DNA of 64,000 bases from Allocatelliglobosispora scoriae (GCF_014204945.1 NZ_JACHMN010000002.1:2689001-2753000); one strand, 5' to 3'. Counted from the first letter of the stretch, positions 44,327 to 54,344 are shown. Notes: generated by a model from the sequence alone, not told the origin. Program-made: numbers and translations.

Positions 44327-44935
44327 TCACACAGCAAGCACAAGAAGCCCGTAGTCATAAGCCTTACGCCGATAGACGACGCTAGGCCGACCACTCTCCT
44401 TGTCATGGAACAAGAAGAAATCGTGCCCCACCAACTCCATCTGATAGAGCGCGTCGTCCACCGACATCGGCTCCCCGGAGAACTCCTTCTCCCGGACCAC
44501 ATGCCACGGTTCGTCGTCGGAGACATCCTCGGAGAACCCGTTGGACGCGGACACGCCGTTCAGCGACGGCGGCTCGAAGAGTGGCAGGCCCGCCGTGGCT
44601 TCGGCGACCGAGACCGGTGACCGGCGTCCCCGGTGGACGCGGCGGCGGTCGGCTGCACGGCGCAGGCGCTGCTCAAGCTTGGCCGACGCGACGTCGAGGG
44701 CGCTGTAGAAGTCGCCGGCGACGGCCTCGGCCCGGACGGCCGGACCCTTACTTACGCAGCTGAGCTCGACGTGTTGGCACCGCTCAGCTTGGCGAGGATT
44801 CCGCTCGTGGAATAGTTCGACATCAATTCGCTGGATCTTCTGGTCATAACGTTCCACCTTGGAGAGCTTGTCCGCGACGTGCACGCGGTAGTGCTCAGGT
44901 ACCTCGACATTACGACCTTTGACGACGATCTCCAC
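44327..44935 (-). CDS. hpf: Long-form ribosome hibernation promoting factor
   Basis: 202 residues from GTG 44935 with GGGAGG upstream. Residues 1-100 are the HPF/YfiA N-terminal fold (MEIVVKGRNVEVPEHYRVHVADKLSKVERY, then DFYSALDVASAKLEQRLRRAADRRR). Residues 140-202 are the S30AE C-terminal dimerisation domain (VVREKEFSGEPMSVDDALYQMELVGHDFFLFHDKESGRPSVVYRRKAYDYGLL). The long form dimerises 70S ribosomes into inactive 100S particles in stress or stationary phase. Followed by a hairpin. Confidence 0.97.
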   Translation of the reverse strand: MEIVVKGRNVEVPEHYRVHVADKLSKVERYDQKIQRIDVELFHERNPRQAERCQHVELSCVSKGPAVRAEAVAGDFYSALDVASAKLEQRLRRAADRRRVHRGRRSPVSVAEATAGLPLFEPPSLNGVSASNGFSEDVSDDEPWHVVREKEFSGEPMSVDDALYQMELVGHDFFLFHDKESGRPSVVYRRKAYDYGLLVLAV

Positions 44936-45145
44936 GCCTGACCTCCCACGGTCTATCTGTGGTGTATAGCCCCGGCGTTTTCCGCTCGGGGCGCGAAGTC
45001 CCCGGTCCCCCTTCCAGTGTGACCCTCGCGGGTCCTGAAGTGGTCTGGACTCTGACGCTAGCCCCTCAACGCCTGTTCGTCATCCTCTGTGCCAAGACCG
45101 TTTTACTGGGATTCGCCCGTTCGACACACAGCTCCAGTATCCGGA

Positions 45146-45862
45146 CTAAACCGAAGGAAATTCGCCCTGACCTGGTGATCTTCGAACGGTGGCGGCGAGC
45201 GTCGCGCATGCGTTGGGGCGTACCCCCGCTGCCTGTAAATGTTCTGTGACAGCGGCGAGGGTCACGCCTGTCGTGACCACGTCGTCGAGGATGACCACCG
45301 CGCGCCCGGCGGCCTTGCGACGCAGCGATTCGACCCGCCCCCGGCGTGTCGCGAAGGCGTGGGCCGCCGCGGCGGCACGCTCCGCCGCGTTGAGATGCGC
45401 GGAGTCGGCCTTGGGCCGGGCGATCAAGGGGTAGGCGACCTCGGCCGGGTGACCGGCCGTGCTGAGCGTCCGGGCGGCCTGCCGGGCGAGCCTCGCCATG
45501 TGATCGCCGTGCCGTTCGCGCGCCGCCTTCGCCGTGTCCGGCACCGGGACGAGCAGCACCGGCGTGTCGGCGACCGCGAGCACCACTCCGGCGAGCAGCG
45601 TGCCGAGCGGCCGGGCGAGGCCGTGCCGACCGCGGTCCTTGTAGGAAAGCACGAGTTCCCGCAGCTCACCGCCGTAGGGCCCGAGTGCGGCGCACGGCGG
45701 CAGGCCCGGCGGAGCGGGCGTGGGGCGCACCGCGTGCGGGGTCAGCGCACCGATCGCGGCGGCACAGGCGGCGCAGACTCCCCGGCGGCGCGGCGTGCCC
45801 TGGGCACCGCAGCCCGCGCAACCCGTCGGCAGGACCAGGTCGGCGAGGGCGGCGAGCACCAT
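45146..45862 (-). CDS. comF: ComF family phosphoribosyltransferase-like protein
   Basis: 238 residues. N-terminal zinc ribbon CAGCGAQG...CAACAAA. The PRPP-binding motif is VVILDDVVTTGVTLAA. The middle LVPVPDTAKAARERHGDHMARLA matches ComF. Related to competence protein ComF of Gram-positive bacteria; in actinobacteria the role is unclear. It lies 6 bases downstream of lpqB's stop and is probably co-transcribed with mtrAB-lpqB. Confidence 0.93.
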   Translation of the reverse strand: MVLAALADLVLPTGCAGCGAQGTPRRRGVCAACAAAIGALTPHAVRPTPAPPGLPPCAALGPYGGELRELVLSYKDRGRHGLARPLGTLLAGVVLAVADTPVLLVPVPDTAKAARERHGDHMARLARQAARTLSTAGHPAEVAYPLIARPKADSAHLNAAERAAAAAHAFATRRGRVESLRRKAAGRAVVILDDVVTTGVTLAAVTEHLQAAGVRPNACATLAATVRRSPGQGEFPSV

Positions 45863-45868
45863 CCCGGG

Positions 45869-47767
45869 TCAGCTCGTGAAGAAGGGGCTCGACACGATCG
45901 GTGCCTTCGGGGTCGCGCTCGTGCTCGCGCTCGGCGAGCCGCTGGGGGCGACCTGCGGCAGCTGGCCCTTGAAGGACAGCTGCTCATTGGGGGTGATCCG
46001 GAATGAGCCCTTGACCGTGCTGTAGACGGCGACCAGCGATAGCGGGTCGGTCGGCGAGATCGGGGAGGCCGAGAGGGAGAGCACCCGGATGCCGGACGGG
46101 CCCACTTCTTCGAGGATCATCCGGAAGTCCCCGCCGAAGACGTTGCACTCGCCGATATAGGGCCGGCCGAGATCTCCGGTCCAGCCGAGGATCAGGCGGT
46201 CCTCCGCGCCGAAGGCGACGGCGGTGACATGGGAAGGGCTCTCGAGGGGCAGCTCGAGGGGCAGGTAACGGCCCTCGGACGCGAGTTCGATCGGCTTCTT
46301 CATCCCCTGGATCGCCACCATGTAGACGCGGCCGTTGACGAGCAGGGCGAGCCGCCGGCCATCGGGCGCGACCGCGACGGAGGTGATCCTTTTACCGTTG
46401 GGCTGACCGGAGACGCTCTCCCCCGCGCCCTGCTTCCCTCCGGCACGCGAAAACTGCATCAGCTCGCCACCGACGACGAGCAGGACGCTCTCACCGCCGA
46501 GCCAGACCGGCCGCGAAACGGAGGCACCCGCCGTGAGCGAATACTGCAGCGGATCGGCCTTGGGGTCGCTCTCGGAGCCGATGACGAGGTAGCGCTGCCC
46601 CTCGGCGTCGCGCCGGACCGCCGCGACGGTCTGCCCGTCGGCGGTGATCGCCGCAGACTCGATCAGAAGCTTCGGATCGGTCTCCTTGGACTCCTTCGGC
46701 GTCAGCACCGACATCAGCGACGAGACCTGGTGCGAGTCGAGGCTCACGAGCTGCGACTCCACGATGGCGAAGAGCCCTCGGTCGGGGGCGTTGGGTGACC
46801 GCCACGCCCGATTGTCGGAGAGGTAATCGCGCACCGTGGCCCGCGGCTCGCTCTCGATCTGCAGGGCGACGTCGAGAGCACCCGAGGCGAGCTCGCGGTG
46901 CAGCGTCCAGCGGAGCTGCGAACCCACCTTGTTGGTGTCGCGGATCGCGGTGGTGCCGGAGCTCAGGTTGACGATGAGGTTGCCCTCCTTCTGCACGACA
47001 TTGCCGATCTTGGTGGAGTTCTGCGGGAACCGCAGCACCGCCGGCGCCACCCACGGAGCCGGACCGTCCTCCACCAGGAGCTTCACCATCGCGTCCCGGC
47101 GCCGCGCATCGTCGTAGGCGCGGCTGATGTAGCGCAGATCCGGGACGAGAGCGGTGTTCTCGGTGTTCCAGTAGTAGAGGCTGCGCGGTTGGTAGAACTG
47201 GCCGAGCGCGGCCTCGCTGAGCAGGATCTCGTCCAGCGGCTCCTCGTCGCCTGCCTCGTCGGTGATGATGTAGAAGCCGCCCACCGACTCGTCCACGGCT
47301 GCGGAGACCCGGAGGGTGATCTTCCGGGATCCGGGCCTCGTCGGCGGCGCGAGCATGCCCCCGGGTAACAGAACGCCGATGGGGAGGATGGTTATCTGCT
47401 GCGACCACTTGTTACTGGAACTGTCGGGTTTGAGCTCGCCAGCAACCGCACGCACCACGTTGATGCTGTTGTTGCGGGGCGACCAGTCCTTGGCGGCCGG
47501 CGCCAGGAAGGCCCGCACCCGCGCGAGCATCGCCTTCTCGTCTTCGATGCCGGCGGGGGCGGCCAGGAAATACTGGATGAGCTGGGCCGCCGACACCGCA
47601 TCCCGGCGCAGCTTCGGGACGACCGGCAATCCGCCGCCGACCCCGGACCCGCCGGATGGGCCCGGTCCGTCGATGACCACGCCGCCGTCGTTGTCGATGC
47701 CGCAGGCCGCGAGGCCCCCGCTCATCCCGGCCAGGACCGCCATCCGCATCAGCTGCCGCCGGTTCAC
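45869..47767 (-). CDS. lpqB: LpqB family lipoprotein
   Basis: 632 residues. GTG 47767 overlaps the mtrB stop by four bases. Lipobox LAACG near residue 22. Residues about 90-230 contain a GerMN-like domain (DEPLDEILLSEAALGQFYQPRSLYY region), and the C-terminal half is a beta-propeller-like LpqB domain (SVAVAPDGRRLALLVNGRVYMV). LpqB modulates MtrAB signalling and cell-wall homeostasis in mycobacteria and streptomycetes; conserved order mtrA-mtrB-lpqB supports the same role here. Confidence 0.95.
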   Translation of the reverse strand: MNRRQLMRMAVLAGMSGGLAACGIDNDGGVVIDGPGPSGGSGVGGGLPVVPKLRRDAVSAAQLIQYFLAAPAGIEDEKAMLARVRAFLAPAAKDWSPRNNSINVVRAVAGELKPDSSSNKWSQQITILPIGVLLPGGMLAPPTRPGSRKITLRVSAAVDESVGGFYIITDEAGDEEPLDEILLSEAALGQFYQPRSLYYWNTENTALVPDLRYISRAYDDARRRDAMVKLLVEDGPAPWVAPAVLRFPQNSTKIGNVVQKEGNLIVNLSSGTTAIRDTNKVGSQLRWTLHRELASGALDVALQIESEPRATVRDYLSDNRAWRSPNAPDRGLFAIVESQLVSLDSHQVSSLMSVLTPKESKETDPKLLIESAAITADGQTVAAVRRDAEGQRYLVIGSESDPKADPLQYSLTAGASVSRPVWLGGESVLLVVGGELMQFSRAGGKQGAGESVSGQPNGKRITSVAVAPDGRRLALLVNGRVYMVAIQGMKKPIELASEGRYLPLELPLESPSHVTAVAFGAEDRLILGWTGDLGRPYIGECNVFGGDFRMILEEVGPSGIRVLSLSASPISPTDPLSLVAVYSTVKGSFRITPNEQLSFKGQLPQVAPSGSPSASTSATPKAPIVSSPFFTS

Positions 47768-49611
47768 GCGGTCACCGCCTCGGGCTCGGCGTGCTCCGAC
47801 TCCTCGCGCTGCGCGGGAAGGGCGGGCTGGGGCGCGAGCGGCAGCGGGGCTTCCCTGATCCGGTCACCAGCGCGGACGGGAAGGGTGAGCCGGAACTGGG
47901 CGCCCTCGCCGGGCTTGCCCCAGGCCTCCAGCCAGCCGCCGTGCAGCTTGGCGTCCTCGGCCGCGATGGAGAGGCCGAGGCCGGTGCCGCCGGTCTGCCG
48001 GGCCCGGGACGGGTCGGCCCGCCAGAACCGGTTGAAGACCAGCTTCTCCTCGCCCGGCTTCAAGCCGACGCCGAGGTCGCGAACCGTGATGGCGACCGCC
48101 CCCTCCGAGGCACCGAGGGTCACCACGACGGGGCGGCCCTCACCGTGCTCGACGGCGTTGCCGACGAGGTTGCGCAGCACCCGCTCGACCCGCCGCGGGT
48201 CGATCTCGGCGATCACCGGGGGCTCGGGAGTGACGATCTCGACCTGGATCCCGGCGCGGGCGGCGACGGAACCCAACCGGTCGACGACCCGGGCGACGAT
48301 CGGAACGAGGTCGGTGGGCTCCAGGTCGAGCATGGCGAAGCCCGCATCGAAGCGGCTGATCTCCAGCAGATCGGTGAGGAGGCTCTCGAAGCGGTCCAGC
48401 TCGTGCTGGAGCAGCTCGGCGCTTCTGGCGAGGGCGGGATCGAGCTCGTCGCGCTCGCCGTAGATCAGGTCGGCGGCCATCCGGACGGTGGTGAGCGGCG
48501 TCCGCAGCTCGTGCGACACGTCCGAGGTGAACCGCCGCTGCAGGCGGGACATCTCCTCCAGCCGCACGATCTGCCGCTGGAGGTTGGCGGCCATCTGGTT
48601 GAAGGCCGTGGCGAGCAACGCGAGATCGTCCTCACCGTTCACCTCCATCCGCTGGTCGAGCAGGCCGGCGGAGAGGCGCTGGGCGGTGCGGGCGGCGATC
48701 CGAACGGGATTGACGACCAGCCGGATCACGAGCGAGACGACGAGGGTCAGGACCAGCACCAGCAGCACGGCGAAGGCGGCGATCGTGGTGCGGAACGTGT
48801 CGGCGATCCGCTCCTGGGTCGTCAGCGGCACCAGGTAGTAGATCTGGACCTTCGCCTCGTCGGGACCCCAGCGGGTCTCGACGCCCCGCCCGAAGACGAG
48901 ATAGGTGGTGAGCGAGTGATCGTTGTCGTCGGGGGTGATGTCCGCGGAGACGATCTCGTGGGCGAGCTGCCCGGCCGTGACGGCCTCGCGCAGCTCGGTG
49001 GAGATCGCGTTGCCGCTGTTGACGTCGACCGCGGCCGTCGACTTGAAGATGCCGGCCATCGGGTCCTGGGCGACCATCATCGCCACGACCACGCCGCCGC
49101 CCTGCTCGGGAGTGACCCGGAGCCGGCCGAGGATGTCGTCGACGGTCTGGTTCACCCCTGGATCGCCCCAGCGGCTGTAGTTGTTGAGCTGGTCCTGCGC
49201 ATAGCCCGCTCCGCTTTCGAGCTGTGCCTTGACGCTGCTGGTGGTGCCCGCGACGAGCGCGGTGGTGGAACGCTCGGCGATGAGGAAGCTGAAGCCGCCG
49301 ACGAGCACGCCCGAGGTGATCACGGTAATGGTGATCATCCGAATCTGCAGCGAGCGGCGCCAGGAGCGGTGCGCGACGGTGAGCGCCGGCGCGATCCGGC
49401 TGCCGAGCGGGCCGGACGCCGCCACCACCCGCTTGACCGCCTGAATCGTGCCCCGCCTGGCGCGGCGGCCCAGCTCGCCGACGGCGACACCGGCTCGCCG
49501 CCCCAGGTGGCTCAGCGAGCCGTCGGGAGCGTGCGCATCGACCGGAGGGACAGCCGCCGCAGCGGTCTCGTCGCTCTCCGGTGAGCTGGGGGTGGCGGGG
49601 GTCTGGGTCAT
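47764..49611 (-). CDS. mtrB: Sensor histidine kinase MtrB
   Basis: 615 residues from ATG 49611; a TTG at 49623 right after the mtrA stop is an alternative. Two transmembrane helices (about residues 95-115 and 270-295) flank an extracellular sensor. HAMP follows (VNPVRIAARTAQRLSAGLL). Phospho-acceptor His in FTSDVSHELRTPLTT. ATPase domain with NLVGNAVEHGEGR and GTGLGLSIAAEDAKLHGG. Pairs with MtrA to control cell division, wall hydrolases and development. Confidence 0.96.
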   Translation of the reverse strand: MTQTPATPSSPESDETAAAAVPPVDAHAPDGSLSHLGRRAGVAVGELGRRARRGTIQAVKRVVAASGPLGSRIAPALTVAHRSWRRSLQIRMITITVITSGVLVGGFSFLIAERSTTALVAGTTSSVKAQLESGAGYAQDQLNNYSRWGDPGVNQTVDDILGRLRVTPEQGGGVVVAMMVAQDPMAGIFKSTAAVDVNSGNAISTELREAVTAGQLAHEIVSADITPDDNDHSLTTYLVFGRGVETRWGPDEAKVQIYYLVPLTTQERIADTFRTTIAAFAVLLVLVLTLVVSLVIRLVVNPVRIAARTAQRLSAGLLDQRMEVNGEDDLALLATAFNQMAANLQRQIVRLEEMSRLQRRFTSDVSHELRTPLTTVRMAADLIYGERDELDPALARSAELLQHELDRFESLLTDLLEISRFDAGFAMLDLEPTDLVPIVARVVDRLGSVAARAGIQVEIVTPEPPVIAEIDPRRVERVLRNLVGNAVEHGEGRPVVVTLGASEGAVAITVRDLGVGLKPGEEKLVFNRFWRADPSRARQTGGTGLGLSIAAEDAKLHGGWLEAWGKPGEGAQFRLTLPVRAGDRIREAPLPLAPQPALPAQREESEHAEPEAVTA

Positions 49612-49625
49612 CAGCGGGACCAAGA

Positions 49626-50315
49626 CTAGCTGGTGCCGGCCTTGTAACCCACCCCTCGAACAGTCAAGATGATCTCTGGACGCTCCGGATCGGGCTCGAT
49701 CTTGGCGCGGAGGCGCTGCACGTGGACATTGACCAGTCGCGTGTCCGCCGCATGCCGATAACCCCAGACCTGCTCCAGCAGGACCTCGCGGGTGAAAACC
49801 TGGCGCGGTTTGCGGGCGAGCGCCACGAGCAGGTCGAACTCCAGCGGCGTGAGCTTCACCTCCTCGCTGTCACGGGTGACCGTGTGCGCAGGCACGTCGA
49901 TGGTGATCTGGTTGCCGGGCGGGCCGATCGTGAGCAGCTCGGGGGCGGCGTCCTCGCCTCGGCGCAGCCGGGCCCGGACCCGGGCGACCAGCTCCTTGGG
50001 CTTGAACGGCTTGACCACATAGTCGTCGGCGCCCGACTCGAGCCCCAGCACGATGTCGACCGTGTCGCTCTTCGCGGTGAGCATGACGATCGGGATGCCG
50101 GACTCCGCGCGGATCGCCCGGCAGACGTCGATGCCGCTCATCCCCGGCAGCATCAGGTCGAGCAGCACGATGTCGGGTCGGGCCTCGCGGAACGCGGCGA
50201 GGGCGCGCTCACCGTCGGCCACGAAGGCGGGCAGGAATCCCTCGCTGCGCAGCACGATGCCGAGCATCTCTGCCAGCGCGGGATCATCATCGACAACCAG
50301 GACCCGGGGTCTCAT
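49626..50315 (-). CDS. mtrA: Response regulator MtrA
   Basis: 229 residues. AATATT seven bases before ATG 50315 suggests a leaderless transcript; a weak GGAGG lies further upstream. Receiver: D9-D11 acidic cluster, phospho-acceptor D53 (LLDLMLPGMSG), Lys in DDYVVKPF. The OmpR-type winged helix ends VNVHVQRLRAKIEPDPERPEIILTVRGVGYKAG. Essential or developmental global regulator in actinobacteria. Confidence 0.97.
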   Translation of the reverse strand: MRPRVLVVDDDPALAEMLGIVLRSEGFLPAFVADGERALAAFREARPDIVLLDLMLPGMSGIDVCRAIRAESGIPIVMLTAKSDTVDIVLGLESGADDYVVKPFKPKELVARVRARLRRGEDAAPELLTIGPPGNQITIDVPAHTVTRDSEEVKLTPLEFDLLVALARKPRQVFTREVLLEQVWGYRHAADTRLVNVHVQRLRAKIEPDPERPEIILTVRGVGYKAGTS

Positions 50316-50512
50316 GCGGTCCAATATTCCACCTCCGCGATGTTCGCGTGCCCCACGGGGTCCCCAGTTTGGCACCGCCCATCGATAAATCAGGGCAATA
50401 GCCGCTTGAACGTCCCCTTACCAGCCCTCCGGAGGATCCTCGGGTCCCCGAAGCGTGCGTTCGCATGCCAGGATGGCGCGCGTCCCCCTCGACAGCAGAC
50501 CCCGGAGTCCAC

Positions 50513-51343
50513 GTGCGCCCCGAGCCGTTGCCGCTGCGTCCACTCACCGTGGGCGAGCTGCTCGACGCCTCGGTCGGCCTCGCCCGCTCCGCAGCGCCGG
50601 TGCTGCTGCCCTTCGCGTTCGTCCTCGCCGTCCTGGAGCAGCTCGCGCTGACGCCGCTGCGGCTCGCCTACTTCGGCGACGCCTCACCGCTGCCCGCATT
50701 CGAGGACCTCTTCGGCGAGCCGTGGCTCGTCATCGCGATCGGCGCGGGGACCGAGACGCTCATCATCGCGCTGCTCGGCGGCTTCGCCGGTCGGGCGGCG
50801 GCCCACGGCACGACCCACCTGCGGCCCTCGGTCGGCTCGCTGATCAGGGGCAGCCGGATGTGGCTGGTCGTGCCGGTCGCCCTTCTCGCGGGTGCGATCA
50901 CCATGGTGCTGACCCTGGTCGCTCCGGGCTGGCTGATCGGCTATCCGCTGCTGGGGCTCGTGGTGCCCGTACTCGTCATCGACCGGTTGGGGTTGTTCCC
51001 CTCGTTCTGGCGGGGCTTCCGCCTCGGCACCAGGCTCGCCGGCCGGGGGGCCTCGATCCGGCTCCTGGGTTACATCGCCTGGTTCACGGCCCGCTTCGGC
51101 TTCGGCCTGGGCGTGCTCGCGGCGACCAGCTTCGGGCAGAGCTTCGGTCTGCCGGAGTTCGGCCCGATCGTGGTCGTCGCGGCGTTCACGCTGGTCAACA
51201 CCATCGCCTACCCCGCGCTCGCCTGCCTCGACGCGGTGCTGCACGTCGAGACCCGGATGCGCACCGAAGGGCTCGACATCGCCCTCGCGCGTGCCACCTC
51301 GCAGGGCCGGTTGGAGACGACCTCCCTGGTGGTGAATCGATGA
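50513..51343 (+). CDS. Multi-pass membrane protein of a DUF4129/MoxR operon
   Basis: 276 residues from GTG 50513, where CGGAG lies upstream; an earlier ATG at 50465 has no site. Several hydrophobic segments, starting VLLPFAFVLAVLEQLALTPL and WLVIAIGAGTETLIIALLGG. The N-terminus LPLRPLTVGELLDASVGLARSAAPVLLP resembles glycerophosphoryl-diester-phosphodiesterase-like membrane domains. Overlaps the next start by four bases. Role unknown; conserved beside mtrAB in actinobacteria. Confidence 0.8.
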   Translation: MRPEPLPLRPLTVGELLDASVGLARSAAPVLLPFAFVLAVLEQLALTPLRLAYFGDASPLPAFEDLFGEPWLVIAIGAGTETLIIALLGGFAGRAAAHGTTHLRPSVGSLIRGSRMWLVVPVALLAGAITMVLTLVAPGWLIGYPLLGLVVPVLVIDRLGLFPSFWRGFRLGTRLAGRGASIRLLGYIAWFTARFGFGLGVLAATSFGQSFGLPEFGPIVVVAAFTLVNTIAYPALACLDAVLHVETRMRTEGLDIALARATSQGRLETTSLVVNR

Positions 51344-52023
51344 CGCGCTGGTGGACCGAGTTCGTCGGCGCCTTCGGTGAGATCTTCCCCCTCGGCTGGG
51401 CCGCCGTCATCCTCGTCGCCCTGTCTGTCGTGATCGCCCTGCTCTGGTACTACTACCCCCGCTGGGTGCCGCGCCGCCGCCCGTTCTTCCTGCGCGGCTC
51501 GTTCTGGCGGCGCTTCAAACCCCGTCGCCCGCGCTTCCGCCTGCCGCGGCCGCACCTGCCGCGGCTGCGCTGGCCCCGGCTGCGGCTGGCGCTGCTCACC
51601 CGCCTGTTCAAGCGGCGCAACCGCAAGTCGGCCGAGAAGGCCAAGGTCACCGAGAAGCAGATGGACGACCTGCTCGCGGCTCCGGAGGAGCTGCCGGAGG
51701 TGCCCATCGAGGTCTACGAGTCGCTCGCCGACCGGCTCGCCCGCGAGGGCCGCTTCGCCGAAGCCGTCCGGGAGCGGCTCCGCGCCGCCGTGCGCGACCT
51801 CGTCGTCCACGGCGTGGTCGAGAACCGCCCCGGCTGGACGGTGAGCGAGCTGGCCCGGGCCGCTGCGGCCGCGCGCCCCACGATCGACGGCCCGCTGCGG
51901 GCCGCGGGTGCCATCTTCAGCACCGTCTGGTACGCCGAAGAGCCCGCCACGCAGAGCCACGACCAGGAGATGCGCACCGTGACCGCCGAGGTACACGAGC
52001 ACCTGATCGGCGGTGCGCGGTGA
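51340..52023 (+). CDS. DUF4129 domain membrane protein
   Basis: 227 residues; ATG in ATGA overlap. One N-terminal helix (WAAVILVALSVVIALLWYYY), then an Arg/Pro-rich basic stretch (about 45-105) and a C-terminal DUF4129 region (YESLADRLAREGRFAEAVRERLRAAVRDLVVHGVVENRPGWTVSELARAA). DUF4129 proteins form operons with DUF58 and MoxR genes, as here. Function not known; wall or envelope roles are proposed. Confidence 0.88.
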   Translation: MTRWWTEFVGAFGEIFPLGWAAVILVALSVVIALLWYYYPRWVPRRRPFFLRGSFWRRFKPRRPRFRLPRPHLPRLRWPRLRLALLTRLFKRRNRKSAEKAKVTEKQMDDLLAAPEELPEVPIEVYESLADRLAREGRFAEAVRERLRAAVRDLVVHGVVENRPGWTVSELARAAAAARPTIDGPLRAAGAIFSTVWYAEEPATQSHDQEMRTVTAEVHEHLIGGAR

Positions 52024-53348
52024 AGCGGCGGCGCTGGCTGAGACTGGTGCTCCCGATCACGGCGGCGCTGGTCGCGATCGCGGTCACGGGCGCCTTCCAC
52101 GCGATCGAGGAGCCCAGCCGGACCGATCCGGCATACCTCTCGCCGAGCGCGGACGATCCGACCGGCGCCGACACCCTGGCGAGCAGGCTGCGCGCCCGGG
52201 GCGTGACGATCAGCCGCGAGACGCGAACCTCGGACGCCCTGCTCAAGGCCACCCGGGGCGACGCCACGCTGGTGATCACCACGCCGGGGCTGATGCACTG
52301 GCGCTACCTCGGGATGCTCCGCCTGCTGCCGAGCTCGACGAGGGTGGTCCTGGTCGAGCCGAGCGAGCTGGACCTGCGCAACGGTCGCGTACCGATGGAG
52401 CTCACCGGTGTCGCCTGGTCGACCGTCGCGACCGCACCGGGCGGCGGCGGCTGCCCCATCGCGGGCACCGCCGACGCCGGTCCGGCCGCCGTGACGCGCT
52501 CCCGCTACACCGGCCCGGACGTGGTCACCTGCTATGACCAGGGCCTGGTCCAGGCATTCTCCGGCAACACCGAGGTGATCGCGGTCGGCAGCGCCGACAT
52601 CTTCCGCAACGACCGGATCGCCGAGCACGACAACGCGACGCTCGCGGTCGGCCTGCTCGCGACGAAGTCGACCGTGATCTGGCTCGACCTGCACGAGGCC
52701 GAACCCGGCCCGCTCGTCGACGAGAACGCGCCCAGCAACGGCCCGGTCGTGCCGCCGTCCCTGCGTCCGGGCGACGACGAGCCCGAGGACGATCGCGGCG
52801 ACGGGCAGGGCGGAAAGCCCACGCCGCAGTCCGGACCGTCGAGGGAGGCGTCCGGGGGCGGTGGCGAGGAGCCGCCGAACATCTGGGACGTGTTCCCGCC
52901 GGCCCTCTGGGCGATCCTCGTCGGGCTCCTGCTGATGCTGCTGCTCCTGGCCCTGTGGCGGGCGCGGCGGCTCGGCCGGCCCGTGCACGAGCCGCTGCCG
53001 GTCTCCGTCCGCGGCTCGGAGACCCTGCTCGGCCGGGCCAGGCTCTATCAGCGGGCCAAGGCGACCGCGACGAGCCTGGAGACGCTCCGGCAGGTGCTGC
53101 GCCCCCGGATCACCGAAGCGCTCGGCCTGCCGCCCCTGACGGATACGGACACGCTCGCCGACGCCGTGGTGGCGCGGATCGGCGGCGACCGGGAGCTGAC
53201 CGCGGCGGCGCTCGGCGACGACCGGCCCTCCACCGAGCGGGAGATGCTCAAGCTCGCCCGCCTCCTGAGCAGCATCAGCGACGCGGTCCGCGGCGCGGAT
53301 TCCAGCGCTGACGATCAGAGCAACGACGACCAAGGAGACGACCGGTGA
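52020..53348 (+). CDS. DUF4350 domain membrane protein
   Basis: 442 residues from GTG 52020 (overlap). N-terminal helix, then DUF4350 (PAYLSPSADDPTGADTLASRLRARGVTISRETRTSDALL, and TLVITTPGLM). A second helix near 290-315 (WAILVGLLLMLLLLALWRARR) follows a Pro/Gly/Glu-rich linker. The C-terminal cytosolic domain is helical. Part of the conserved operon with DUF4129, MoxR and DUF58. Overlaps the MoxR start. Confidence 0.9.
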   Translation: MKRRRWLRLVLPITAALVAIAVTGAFHAIEEPSRTDPAYLSPSADDPTGADTLASRLRARGVTISRETRTSDALLKATRGDATLVITTPGLMHWRYLGMLRLLPSSTRVVLVEPSELDLRNGRVPMELTGVAWSTVATAPGGGGCPIAGTADAGPAAVTRSRYTGPDVVTCYDQGLVQAFSGNTEVIAVGSADIFRNDRIAEHDNATLAVGLLATKSTVIWLDLHEAEPGPLVDENAPSNGPVVPPSLRPGDDEPEDDRGDGQGGKPTPQSGPSREASGGGGEEPPNIWDVFPPALWAILVGLLLMLLLLALWRARRLGRPVHEPLPVSVRGSETLLGRARLYQRAKATATSLETLRQVLRPRITEALGLPPLTDTDTLADAVVARIGGDRELTAAALGDDRPSTEREMLKLARLLSSISDAVRGADSSADDQSNDDQGDDR

Positions 53349-54337
53349 CCGAAGTGGTGTCGAGAGACCCGGCGCACGTGATCGAGGCCGAGCAGGCGCG
53401 CGCGGCGCTCGGCCGACTGCGCGGCGAGGTCGGCAAGGCCGTCGTCGGGCAGGACGGCACGATCGCCGGACTGGTGATCGCCCTGCTCTGCCGTGGCCAC
53501 GTGCTGCTGGAGGGGCCGCCCGGTGTCGCGAAGACGCTGCTCGTCCGGGCCTTCTCGGCGTCGCTGTCGCTGAGCATGAAGCGGGTGCAGTTCACGCCCG
53601 ACCTCATGCCCGGCGACGTGACGGGCTCGCTCATCTACGACCCGAAGAGCGCCAACTTCCTCTTCCGTGAAGGGCCGGTCTTCACCAACCTGCTCCTCGC
53701 CGACGAGATCAACCGGACGCCGCCGAAGACCCAGTCGGCGCTGCTGGAGGTCATGGAGGAGCGGCAGGTCTCGGTCGACGGCTCCGCCCGGCCGCTGCCG
53801 GACCCGTTCATGGTCGCCGCGACGCAGAACCCGATCGAGCACGAGGGCACCTATCCGCTGCCGGAGGCACAGCTCGACCGCTTCCTGCTGAAGCTGACGG
53901 TGCCGCTGCCCACCCGCGACGAGGAGCTCGGCGTCGTACGCAGCCACCACAACGGCTTCGACCCGCGCGATCTCGCCGCGGCCGGGCTGAAGCCGGTCGC
54001 CGACGCCGCCGACCTCGCCGCGGCGCGGGCCGCTGTCGGCCGGGTGACGGTCGCCGACGGGGTGATGGCATACGTCGTGGACCTGTGCCGGGCGACCCGG
54101 ACCATGCCGAGCGTCGAGCTGGGCGCCTCGCCCCGTGGCGCGACGAGCCTGCTCAACACCGCCAAGGCGTGGGCCTGGCTGCACGGCAGGGACTTCGTGA
54201 CCCCCGACGACGTCAAGATCATGGCGGGGCCGACCCTGCGGCACCGGCTGCGGCTGCGTCCGGAGGCGGAGCTGGAGGGCGTCACCCAGGACGCCGTGCT
54301 CGACACCGTTCTCGCGACCGTGCCGACCCCCCGGTGA
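53345..54337 (+). CDS. MoxR family AAA+ ATPase
   Basis: 330 residues. GTG in overlap with the previous stop. Walker A GPPGVAKTLLVRAF, Walker B LLLADEINRTPPKTQSALLEVMEE, sensor 1 ATQNPIEHEGTYPLPEAQLDRF. MoxR ATPases act as chaperones in the assembly of complexes or metal centres, usually with a von Willebrand or DUF58 partner. That DUF58 partner is encoded next. Confidence 0.95.
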   Translation: MTEVVSRDPAHVIEAEQARAALGRLRGEVGKAVVGQDGTIAGLVIALLCRGHVLLEGPPGVAKTLLVRAFSASLSLSMKRVQFTPDLMPGDVTGSLIYDPKSANFLFREGPVFTNLLLADEINRTPPKTQSALLEVMEERQVSVDGSARPLPDPFMVAATQNPIEHEGTYPLPEAQLDRFLLKLTVPLPTRDEELGVVRSHHNGFDPRDLAAAGLKPVADAADLAAARAAVGRVTVADGVMAYVVDLCRATRTMPSVELGASPRGATSLLNTAKAWAWLHGRDFVTPDDVKIMAGPTLRHRLRLRPEAELEGVTQDAVLDTVLATVPTPR

Positions 54338-54344
54338 GCAGCCC